Positions 8,031 through 13,269 of a stretch of 13,269 bases of DNA are shown in pieces. Every line of letters begins with the position of its first letter. The stretch's first letter is position 1. The position numbers and the translations under genes were made by a program. The notes under the pieces are model-generated. The model did not search any database. It worked only from the letters and a program-made list of their open reading frames with translations, and had not been told where the DNA came from. Source of the stretch: Aeriscardovia sp040773385 (GTDB lineage: Bacteria > Actinomycetota > Actinomycetes > Actinomycetales > Bifidobacteriaceae); contig JAXGWH010000039.1 in NCBI GenBank assembly GCA_040773385.1, positions 1-13,269 of the forward strand. Direction: 5' to 3'.

Positions 8031-8080
8031 AATGTTAGGTAACCGGAACATTTGCCAGAATGTTCGCTCAACCTAACATG
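8031..8080. promoter_or_regulatory. Paired 22-bp palindromic operator sites in a divergent promoter region
   Basis: Two copies of AATGTT-N10-AACAT lie 28 bases apart: 8031-8052 (AATGTT, ten bases, AACATT) and 8059-8080 (AATGTT, ten bases, AACATG). They are themselves arranged symmetrically: ATGTTAGGT (8032-8040) and GAACATT (8046-8052) reappear inverted as AATGTTC (8059-8065) and ACCTAACAT (8071-8079), all around one centre at 8055/8056. The second copy covers the candidate promoter of the hsmA-like gene. The palindrome length resembles TetR-family operators, but no such regulator gene is in the window. Confidence 0.6.
8052..8079 (+). promoter_or_regulatory. Candidate promoter of the hsmA-like gene
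   Basis: TTGCCA (8052-8057, five of six matches) and TAACAT (8074-8079, four of six) are separated by 16 bases, 27 bases before the hsmA-like start codon. The element lies inside the paired palindromes, so a bound repressor would block it. A mirrored TAACAT on the minus strand (8037-8032) could serve the amino acid permease gene, though its -35 is poor. Confidence 0.4.
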
Positions 8081-8105
8081 TGGATACCTGGTCAGAAAGG
8101 TCGTC

Positions 8106-8488
8106 ATGCTCGTCGCCGCCATCGTCCTCATCTGCTGCGTGCTTGCGTTCTACACCACCGGCGTCTGGGCCGAAAAGCATGCGGGGATCCTCCGGCCGTG
8201 GCATGCGGTCATGTTCTTCTGCGGTCTGGCGTGCGACGCCTCCGGCACGTTCGTGATGACCCGCATCGCCGCCTCCGGTGCGCAGATCGGCAATGCCGCG
8301 CTCAACACGGTGATGGCGTGGACCGGCTCGATCGCCCTGCTGCTCATGGCTGCGCACGCCGTCTGGGCGCTCGTCGTGCTCCTGCGCGGCCGGGACAACG
8401 AGCTCAAGGCCTTCACCGTTTCTCCGTGACCGTGTGGGCCATCTGGCTCATCCCGTTCGTCGCCGGTGCGCTCGCCCCGATGCTGTGA
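8106..8488 (+). pseudogene. HsmA-family small membrane protein, frameshifted near its 3' end
   Basis: Small integral membrane protein resembling the HsmA family (TIGR03987). The first frame begins MLVAAIVLICCVLAFYTTGV, has hydrophobic segments including WHAVMFFCGLACDASGT and GSIALLLMAAHAVWALVVLL, and ends early at TGA 8427-8429, giving 107 residues. The family's C-terminal part, HRFSVTVWAIWLIPFVAG, lies in the next frame and ends at 8488. One extra C near 8413-8414 (TTCACC read as TTCCACC) would restore a 127-residue protein. The ATG follows AGAAAGG (8094-8100) by five bases. Either the gene is broken or one base was lost in sequencing. The function of the family is poorly known. Confidence 0.8.
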
Positions 8489-8511
8489 GCGGGGTGGTCC
8501 TGCCTTGTCGT

Positions 8512-8531
8512 GCCACCGTATCCGCGGTGGC
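8512..8531. terminator. Perfect 7-bp hairpin after the hsmA-like gene
   Basis: GCCACCG (8512-8518) and CGGTGGC (8525-8531) form a perfect seven-pair stem with a six-base loop, 23 bases after the restored hsmA-like stop. No T-tract follows, so factor-independent termination is uncertain. Confidence 0.3.
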
Positions 8532-8578
8532 GGCGGACCGGGCGCGGGCGCATGGTGACGGGCGATGGATACATGGAA

Positions 8579-8595
8579 TTACTTGCATAAAGTAA
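8579..8595. promoter_or_regulatory. 17-bp palindrome upstream of the GH13 gene, candidate operator
   Basis: TTACTT (8579-8584) and AAGTAA (8590-8595) are exact inverted copies around GCATA. The first eleven bases, TTACTTGCATA, nearly match TTACTTTTATA on the minus strand at 2734-2724 in the ROK/transporter control region, and AAAGTAAAT occurs at both places (8590-8597 region and 2728-2736). A common regulator for the two halves of the sugar locus is a reasonable inference. Confidence 0.4.
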
Positions 8596-8610
8596 ATAAT
8601 TAGCTACGCT
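8583..8610 (+). promoter_or_regulatory. Weak candidate promoter of the GH13 gene
   Basis: TTGCAT (8583-8588) and TACGCT (8605-8610) are 16 bases apart. The first matches four of six consensus positions, the second three. The -35 element sits within the 17-bp palindrome. A further inverted pair, CAGTGA (8622-8627) and TCACTG (8646-8651), lies in the predicted leader. No better promoter pair was found in 8489-8701. Confidence 0.25.
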
Positions 8611-8701
8611 TGATATGTCAGCAGTGATATTCCAGCAGATCGATTTCACTGATCGGCCATACCCAATCACTCGCCCTACCAAGACACTCAAGGAGTCAAT
8701 G

Positions 8702-10570
8702 ATGACGACCGAGAACAGGACCGTGCTTCCTGATTCCATCCGCACCAACGGCGCCACGCCCAACCCGTGGTGGGACGACGCCGTGGTCTACCAGGTCTAT
8801 CCGCGCAGCTTCCAGGATTCGGACAACGACGGCATGGGCGACCTCAAGGGCATCACCCGACGCCTGCCCTACCTCGCCGACCTCGGCGTCGACGTGGTCT
8901 GGCTCTCCCCGGTCTACAAATCGCCCCAGGACGACAACGGCTACGACATCGCCGACTACGAGGCCATCGACCCGCTCTTCGGCACCATGGCCGACATGGA
9001 CGAGCTGCTCGCCACCGCCCATCGGCTCGGCCTCAAAGTGGTGATGGACCTCGTCGTCAACCACACCTCCGACGAGCACGCCTGGTTCCAGGCCTCACGC
9101 GATAAGAATGACCCGCACGCCGACTGGTACATCTGGCGCCCCGCGCGGGCCGGCCACACCCCCGGCACCCCCGGCGCCGAACCCAACCGCTGGGGCAGCT
9201 ACTTCGGCGGCTCCGCCTGGCAGTACGACGAAAAGCGCGGCGAATACTTCCTGCACCAGTACTCGAAGAAACAGCCCGACCTCAACTGGGAGTGCCCGGC
9301 CCTGCGCCAGGCGGTCTACGCGATGATGAACCGCTGGCTCGACCGCGGCATCGACGGCTTCCGCATGGACGTCATCACCCAGATCTCCAAAGTCCACGAC
9401 AAAAACGGCAGGCTGCCCGGCGAGGACGGCGCGCTCATCGACGACGGGCAGCCCGGCCCCGACGGCTACTCCAGCCCGTTCCCGTTCTGCACCGACGGAC
9501 CCCGCCTCGACGAGTTCCTCAAAGAAATGCACAAAAACGTGTTCGAAGGCCGCAAAGGCTACCTCACCGTGGGCGAGGCACCCGGCATCGTCGGAAAACG
9601 CGAGGAAGAGATCACCGACCCGGCACACAAGGAGCTCGACATGCTCTTCGTCTTCACCCACCTCGACTCCACAAAGGGCCTCTCCAAGTGGGACAGCGCC
9701 GCCCAGACCCCGCTCGAGCTCAAAAAGTCGCTGGGCGAGCAGCAGACCGCCGTCCGCGACGCCGGCTGGGCCTCGCTCTTCCTTGATAACCACGACCAGC
9801 CGCGCATGGTCTCGCGCTTCGGGGACGATTCCACCGACGAGCTGCGCGTGGCCTCCGCCAAGGCGCTCGCGCTCTTCCTGCACCTGCACCGCGGCACGCC
9901 CTACATCTACCAGGGCGAGGAGCTGGGCATGACCAACCGGCATTTCACCAGCCTCGACCAGCTGCGCGACCTCGAGTCCATCAACCTTTATCACCAGCGC
10001 ATCAAGGCGGGGGAGACCACGCCGGAGAAGATGATGGCGAGCATCAACCGCGTCGGCCGCGACAACGCGCGCACCCCGATGCAGTGGGACTCCTCACGCT
10101 ACGCCGGATTCGAGGACCCGGACGCCGTGGAGAAAGGCGGCAAGACCCCGTGGCTCGACGTCAACCCCAACAAGGACCACATCAACGTGGAGGCCGAGGA
10201 GAAGGACCCGCACTCCGTGCTCGCCTTCTACAAGGAGCTCATCGCCCTGCGCCACAGCGACCCCGTGGTGGCCGCCGGCCGCTGGGATCTCGTCGATGCC
10301 GGTGACCCGCACGTCTATGCCTTCACCCGCACCCTCGCGCCGTACACCGACGCCTCCGGCAAGGAGCAGCCGGGCGGCACGTACCTCGTGATGGTCAACA
10401 TGCGCTCGCGCCAGTCCCTCATCCCGCCGCAGTGCCTCAAGCTGGCGGAGGGGCACATCGGGCCGAAGGAGATCGTCATCTCCACGTTCGACGACGACAC
10501 CCGCGCCTCGTTCACGCTGCTGCAGCACCGCCTCAACCCGTGGGAGGGCCTCGTGCTCCGGATCGCGTGA
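8702..10570 (+). CDS. Oligo-1,6-glucosidase / alpha-glucosidase, GH13
   Basis: Cytoplasmic retaining alpha-glucosidase, 622 residues, expected to cleave isomaltose, panose and similar sugars to glucose. All GH13 regions are present: VVYQVYPRSFQDSDNDGMGD, GYDIADY, DLVVNHTSDEH, GFRMDVI with nucleophile Asp223, VGEAP with acid/base Glu292, and LDNHDQPR with Asp365. The residue after the nucleophile is Val; in this group Val there is associated with alpha-1,6 specificity and Thr with maltase activity. NARTPMQWD and a C-terminal beta-domain follow. Two ATGs abut (8699 and 8702); AAGGAG at 8690-8695 gives three or six bases of spacing, so 8702 is preferred. No signal peptide is present. It probably completes catabolism of sugars brought in by the importer at 2909-6190. 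Subfamily GH13_31 is likely but unverified. Confidence 0.95.
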   Translation: MTTENRTVLPDSIRTNGATPNPWWDDAVVYQVYPRSFQDSDNDGMGDLKGITRRLPYLADLGVDVVWLSPVYKSPQDDNGYDIADYEAIDPLFGTMADMDELLATAHRLGLKVVMDLVVNHTSDEHAWFQASRDKNDPHADWYIWRPARAGHTPGTPGAEPNRWGSYFGGSAWQYDEKRGEYFLHQYSKKQPDLNWECPALRQAVYAMMNRWLDRGIDGFRMDVITQISKVHDKNGRLPGEDGALIDDGQPGPDGYSSPFPFCTDGPRLDEFLKEMHKNVFEGRKGYLTVGEAPGIVGKREEEITDPAHKELDMLFVFTHLDSTKGLSKWDSAAQTPLELKKSLGEQQTAVRDAGWASLFLDNHDQPRMVSRFGDDSTDELRVASAKALALFLHLHRGTPYIYQGEELGMTNRHFTSLDQLRDLESINLYHQRIKAGETTPEKMMASINRVGRDNARTPMQWDSSRYAGFEDPDAVEKGGKTPWLDVNPNKDHINVEAEEKDPHSVLAFYKELIALRHSDPVVAAGRWDLVDAGDPHVYAFTRTLAPYTDASGKEQPGGTYLVMVNMRSRQSLIPPQCLKLAEGHIGPKEIVISTFDDDTRASFTLLQHRLNPWEGLVLRIA

Positions 10571-10691
10571 GCATTCCCGCAGCCGAGCTCTTTCTCTCGC
10601 CCTCTGCGGGGTGCGTGTCTCTGTGCGATGTGTGAGACTGTGCGTGGCTGCGTGAGATTGCGGTGTGTTTTGGCCGCTTTATGATTTATCT

Positions 10692-10735
10692 GCGGGCCTG
10701 ATCGGATTTTTCCGGTCAGGCCCGTTGTGTGTTCT
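10692..10735 (+). terminator. Strong rho-independent terminator after the GH13 gene
   Basis: CGGGCCTGA (10693-10701) pairs perfectly with TCAGGCCCG (10716-10724). After one T-G wobble, CGGA (10703-10706) pairs with TCCG (10711-10714) around a TTTT loop, giving 14 consecutive pairs. The downstream strand is T-rich (TTGTGTGTTCT). It lies 122 bases after the GH13 stop; 10571-10691 holds no gene. A minor GCAGC-CGATT-GCTGC hairpin follows at 10741-10755. Confidence 0.75.
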
Positions 10736-10836
10736 GTAAGGCAGCCGATTGCTGCTGTCTGTTGCTATTTGTTGTCGTCCGGCGGCGCGGTACGAGAATT
10801 GTTTGGTGTGGCTGGGGTCTTCGCGAATGGTCGGAT

Positions 10837-10974
10837 AATCGATAAGCGGAGTTCGACAAAATCGACCAGTGGGATTGTGCAAAATCAGTAAGTAGAATTC
10901 TGCTAAATCGACTAGTAGAGATACAGAAAATCGATAAGTAGAATATTGCTAAAATGATTAGTAGAGGTTAATTT
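10837..10974. repeat. Six head-to-tail 23-bp repeats upstream of the ATPase gene
   Basis: Six units with an exact 23-base period and no gaps begin at 10837, 10860, 10883, 10906, 10929 and 10952. The shared pattern is AATCGATAAGTAGA followed by roughly ATTCTGCTA. Positions 1, 2, 9, 10 and 13 (A, A, A, G, G) are the same in all units. The middle units are best conserved; the first and last are degenerate. At unit junctions the sequence tends to ATTnTGCnAAAT, itself nearly palindromic. The array is AT-rich against a GC-rich background and ends 56 bases before the preferred ATPase start. TAGAAT in units 3 and 5 resembles a -10 element. The arrangement is iteron-like or a multi-site operator; it lacks the unique spacers of a CRISPR array. 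Confidence 0.85.
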
Positions 10975-11030
10975 TCGTTGAAATAACAATGTTCTTGATA
11001 TTGTCCGACGTGTTGAAAGGGGCAGAGGAA

Positions 11031-12356
11031 ATGATGGCCGAACGGAAGTCTGAATCGCTGGATTCGTCCTCTTTGACGAACGTGTCGTCGTCCGCGGCTT
11101 CTTCGTCACAAGAATCCCTTTCTGCGCCATCCTTGTCGCCAGCAACCCCGTCGCCGGCAGGTGTGCACGAAGCGTCGGACTATATCCCCCGCGCCGCCGA
11201 GGCGGAGCTGCGTGAGCTGGCTTCTGAATTCCCGGTCGTCTCGGTGACAGGGCCTCGCCAGAGCGGCAAAAGCGTGCTTGTTTGGCACGTCTTTCCCGAT
11301 TATGCCTACGTCTCTCTAGAAGATGACGACGAGTATGCTCTCGCCCATGCTGATCCCCGCGCGTTTCTGACGAGCTTCGGCCCGCGCCTGATTATCGACG
11401 AGGCACAGCGCGCCCCGGAAATCTTCAACTATCTGCAGGGCATCGTTGATGCGACCGACCAGCCCGGCGGTTATATCCTGACCGGCTCACAGAACTTTCT
11501 TCTGCTCAAGACGATCTCCCAGTCGCTGGCTGGCAGGGTCGGTCTCCTGCATCTCCTGCCCCTTTCTCTCGAGGAGCTGACGGCCGCCGGGCGTGCGCCG
11601 TCTATGGCCGATGAGTGGGTCCTGCAAGGTGGATACCCGCGCCTGTTCCGCCATCAGATCCGCCGCGACAGTTTTTATCGCGGTTATATCGACACTTATC
11701 TGGAACGCGATGTGCGTGCCGAGCTGGGTGTGCGGAAGGTGCGCGATTTTCTTCGCTTCGTCGAGCTGTGCGCCACGCGCATCGGCCAGCCGCTCAATCT
11801 CGCCAATCTCGCACGGGACGCGCAGATCAGTTCGACGACCGCCCGCGACTGGCTCTCGATCCTCGAGGCGAGTTTCATCGTCTACGAGTTGCCGCCCTAT
11901 TTCCGCAATCTGGGCAAACAGCTGACGAAATCATCGAAGCTCTATTTCTACGACACAGGCTTGGCCTGCGAACTGCTCGGGATCCGTACCATCCCGGATC
12001 TTGTTCTCTCGCCTCTGCGCGGCAACCTGTTCGAGGACGCCGTGATCACCGAGGTCATGAAGCAGGGCGAGGCGCGCGGCGTCTCCCCGCGGCTCTCTTT
12101 CTGGAGGGACCGCCAGGGCCAGGAGATTGATCTGCTCGTTGAGCAGGGCATCCAGGTGCGTGACGCCGTGGAGATCAAGTCGTCCACGACGTTCAATACG
12201 CGCTTCTTTGACAATCTGGAGGCCGTCGCTCCGTTGCTCAGTGTTCCGGCCGACCACCGCTTCGTGGTTTATGGGGGCAGCGCGTCAATGTCCACGCGGC
12301 AGGGGCGAGTCGTTCCTTATGCGGCGCTGGCGCACGGCGTGAGTTCTGCGGAATAG
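11031..12356 (+). CDS. AAA_14 / DUF4143 family ATPase
   Basis: P-loop ATPase of 441 residues; the cellular role of this family is not established. Walker A is GPRQSGKS (74-81, Lys80), Walker B is LIIDEAQ with Asp123-Glu124, and a sensor-like ILTGSQNF follows. A helix-turn-helix-like stretch (LNLANLARDAQISSTTARDW) precedes the DUF4143 part. There GQEIDLLVE (Glu365, Asp367) and VEIKSS (Glu381, Lys383) look like a PD-(D/E)xK nuclease-fold core. The first 50 or so residues are Ser/Pro-rich and probably disordered; relatives usually begin near YIPR, found here around residue 54. The start at 11031 has GAAAGGGG eight bases upstream; ATG 11034 is equally possible, and ATG 10989 would add 14 residues but lacks a good ribosome site. 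Codon use looks less GC-biased than in the sugar genes, hinting at accessory origin. Confidence 0.9.
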   Translation: MMAERKSESLDSSSLTNVSSSAASSSQESLSAPSLSPATPSPAGVHEASDYIPRAAEAELRELASEFPVVSVTGPRQSGKSVLVWHVFPDYAYVSLEDDDEYALAHADPRAFLTSFGPRLIIDEAQRAPEIFNYLQGIVDATDQPGGYILTGSQNFLLLKTISQSLAGRVGLLHLLPLSLEELTAAGRAPSMADEWVLQGGYPRLFRHQIRRDSFYRGYIDTYLERDVRAELGVRKVRDFLRFVELCATRIGQPLNLANLARDAQISSTTARDWLSILEASFIVYELPPYFRNLGKQLTKSSKLYFYDTGLACELLGIRTIPDLVLSPLRGNLFEDAVITEVMKQGEARGVSPRLSFWRDRQGQEIDLLVEQGIQVRDAVEIKSSTTFNTRFFDNLEAVAPLLSVPADHRFVVYGGSASMSTRQGRVVPYAALAHGVSSAE

Positions 12357-12363
12357 ATGATCC

Positions 12364-12384
12364 TGCCGGTGGTCACTGCCGGCA
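12364..12384. terminator. Hairpin between convergent ATPase and yhbY genes
   Basis: TGCCGG (12364-12369) pairs with CCGGCA (12379-12384), with possible wobble pairs continuing inward. It lies in the 54-base gap between two convergent genes. There is no T-tract, so a role in bidirectional termination is only suggested by position. Confidence 0.3.
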
Positions 12385-12410
12385 AGACCCTCGATGAGAC
12401 TCTCGGTACC

Positions 12411-12710
12411 TCACAGCACGTGCTTGGTGAAGCCCTCCTTCTTCGAGCGGCGGTAGAGCGTGAAGCGGCTGCCGATCACCTGCACGACGGACGCGCCGAG
12501 CTGGCCGGCGAGGCTCGCGGCGGCCTCCTTCGGGTCCTCGGTGGAGTTCTGCAGGATGGCGAACTTGACGAGCTCGTGGTCGTCGAGCGCCTGGCTCGCC
12601 TGCTGGATGGTCTGGTCGGAGGCCCCCGACTTGCCGATCTGGATGAGCGGGCTCAGGCCGTTGGCCAGCCCGCGCAGCTTCTTGATGTCCTGCTTGGAAA
12701 GATCTGCCAT
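12411..12710 (-). CDS. yhbY: YhbY-type (CRS1-YhbY domain) RNA-binding protein
   Basis: Small cytoplasmic RNA-binding protein, 99 residues, made almost entirely of one CRM domain. Characteristic parts are KLRGLANGLSPLIQIGKSG, with the GKSG loop at 26-29 in the position of the RNA-binding GxxG motif, LDDHELVKFAIL, and a C-terminal GASVVQVIGSRFTLYRRSKK. Its length matches the bacterial single-domain family, whose E. coli member associates with pre-50S ribosomal particles; a ribosome-assembly role is inferred by family. GAGAAAG about eight bases upstream of the ATG is the likely ribosome site. It converges on the ATPase gene. Confidence 0.93.
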   Translation of the reverse strand: MADLSKQDIKKLRGLANGLSPLIQIGKSGASDQTIQQASQALDDHELVKFAILQNSTEDPKEAAASLAGQLGASVVQVIGSRFTLYRRSKKEGFTKHVL

Positions 12711-13043
12711 CGCTGTTCTTTCTCGCGTGATGTGTGTCGCGTCGTTGTTTTCATGCCATGCCAGGCGTGTTTGTCTGTCGTGATATCCCGGCTGCCCTGA
12801 CGTTTCTCCTGAGTCTCAATCTACACACGGGCGGGCATGGGGGAAGGGTGCGGCGCGGAAGAAAACGGGGGCCGGCACCTGCATGTCCAAAGGCATTGGG
12901 GAAAGGTGGAGCACTGAAAAGAGGAGAGGAGAAACGGCGCGGAGGAGGAAGCGGCGACAGGCAGAGTACCGTTGCTTGTCGAAGGCCGATCTGAAGGATC
13001 GCCGTCTGCGCCAGATATTGGCAAGAGGGAAAGGTCACACACA
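12711..13043. other. Intergenic region between yhbY and the DUF4234 gene
   Basis: This 333-base stretch separates two divergent genes. Its right half is purine-rich on the plus strand (about 12896-12960). A small inverted repeat, CGATC-TGAAG-GATCG (12987-13001), lies about 40 bases before the DUF4234 start. No convincing promoter pair, RNA gene or conserved coding region was found. It must hold promoters for both neighbours. Confidence 0.5.
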
Positions 13044-13269
13044 ATGACAACACCGCAGCAGGTCCCCACTATGCCCGCCGCCCCGCAGCAGGTCCCCACT
13101 ATGGCCGCTGTCCCGCAGCAGGTCCCCACTATGCCCGCCGCCCCGCAGCAACCGGTCATCATCAACCGTCTTCCCACGAACCGGAGTATGGCGAAGCTCT
13201 TCTGGCTGGGCCTCATTACCCTCGGCATCTACGACATCGTGATCTTCACCGAGATGTCAAGCGAACTCA
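13044..13269 (+). CDS. DUF4234-type membrane protein with N-terminal repeats (3' end outside window)
   Basis: The frame opens at ATG 13044 and runs off the window with 75 complete codons and no stop. GAGGGAAAGG (13026-13034) sits nine bases upstream as ribosome site. Residues 4-33 are three ten-residue repeats of the form PQQVPTMPAA, followed by a partial PQQ. From residue 41 the sequence NRLPTNRSMAKLFWLGLITL continues into GIYDIVIF, matching the start of the DUF4234 family (basic-Ser-x-x-Lys, a membrane segment, then TLGIY). This predicts a small membrane protein with a flexible Pro/Gln-rich tail. Function is unknown; the family assignment rests on a short visible segment. Confidence 0.75.
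   Translation, partial: MTTPQQVPTMPAAPQQVPTMAAVPQQVPTMPAAPQQPVIINRLPTNRSMAKLFWLGLITLGIYDIVIFTEMSSEL
13053..13142 (+). repeat. Three in-frame 30-bp tandem repeats
   Basis: Units at 13053-13082, 13083-13112 and 13113-13142 are nearly identical, each beginning CCGCAGCAGGTCCCCACTAT. Only the middle unit differs, with GCCGCTGTC in place of CCCGCCGCC after the ATG. A fourth copy begins at 13143 (CCGCAGCA) and then diverges. Since the period is 30 bases, copy-number change would keep the reading frame of the DUF4234 gene. Confidence 0.95.

Noticed and set aside
8046..8065. SOS/LexA box suggested by GAAC...GTTC
   Set aside because: The arms are separated by far more than the four bases of the Gram-positive LexA box, and the larger AATGTT-N10-AACAT pattern explains the symmetry better.
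10679..10882. Small minus-strand frame across the terminator and first repeats
   Set aside because: It crosses a strong terminator hairpin and the repeat array, and shows no family resemblance or ribosome site.
10837..10974. Possible CRISPR array
   Set aside because: The 23-bp units abut with no unique spacers, diverge from each other, and no cas genes are present.
12883..13047. A 54-codon frame starting at ATG 12883 whose TGA overlaps the DUF4234 start as ATGA
   Set aside because: It is Arg/Lys-rich with many AGG/AGA codons, rare in such GC-rich genomes, has no clear ribosome site, and follows a purine-rich tract that opens frames by chance. The overlap is tempting but insufficient.
12821..13228. 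Minus-strand frame with a repeated Cys/Gly pattern
   Set aside because: The repeat simply mirrors the 30-bp repeats of the DUF4234 gene, which has a ribosome site and recognisable domain.

Overview
The window looks like chromosomal DNA from a bifidobacterium. It is GC-rich, most genes carry purine-rich Shine-Dalgarno sites, and the core is a bifidobacterial-type gene set for importing and hydrolysing alpha-1,6-linked oligosaccharides (raffinose family and isomalto-oligosaccharides). The species cannot be fixed from the sequence. No tRNA, rRNA, CRISPR array or insertion sequence was seen.

Region 1 (1-6345) is the sugar module. It holds the 3' two-thirds of a GH36 alpha-galactosidase, a convergent ROK-family repressor, and, divergent from the repressor, an operon of lipoprotein solute-binding protein plus two permeases, ending at a hairpin with a T-tract. 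The layout matches, from memory, the Bifidobacterium animalis subsp. lactis locus whose binding protein (BlG16BP) recognises non-reducing alpha-1,6-diglycosides. No ABC ATPase is encoded here, so a shared ATPase elsewhere is implied. Region 2 (6376-8531) interrupts the module with an amino acid permease (minus) and a divergent small membrane protein of the HsmA family, which is frameshifted. Between them lie two 22-bp operator-like palindromes. Region 3 (8579-10735) returns to sugar metabolism with a GH13 oligo-1,6-glucosidase that would finish breakdown of the imported sugars, closed by a very strong hairpin.

Region 4 (10736-12356) is the least ordinary part: six head-to-tail 23-bp repeats directly upstream of an AAA_14/DUF4143 ATPase with a Ser-rich N-terminal extension and a nuclease-fold-like C terminus. 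Region 5 (12357-13269) has a yhbY-type RNA-binding protein gene (minus) and the start of a DUF4234 membrane protein whose N terminus is built of ten-residue repeats.

Points most worth checking are the 23-bp repeat array with its ATPase, the paired operator between the permease and hsmA-like genes, the one-base frameshift in the hsmA-like gene, and a motif shared by the ROK/transporter and GH13 control regions.
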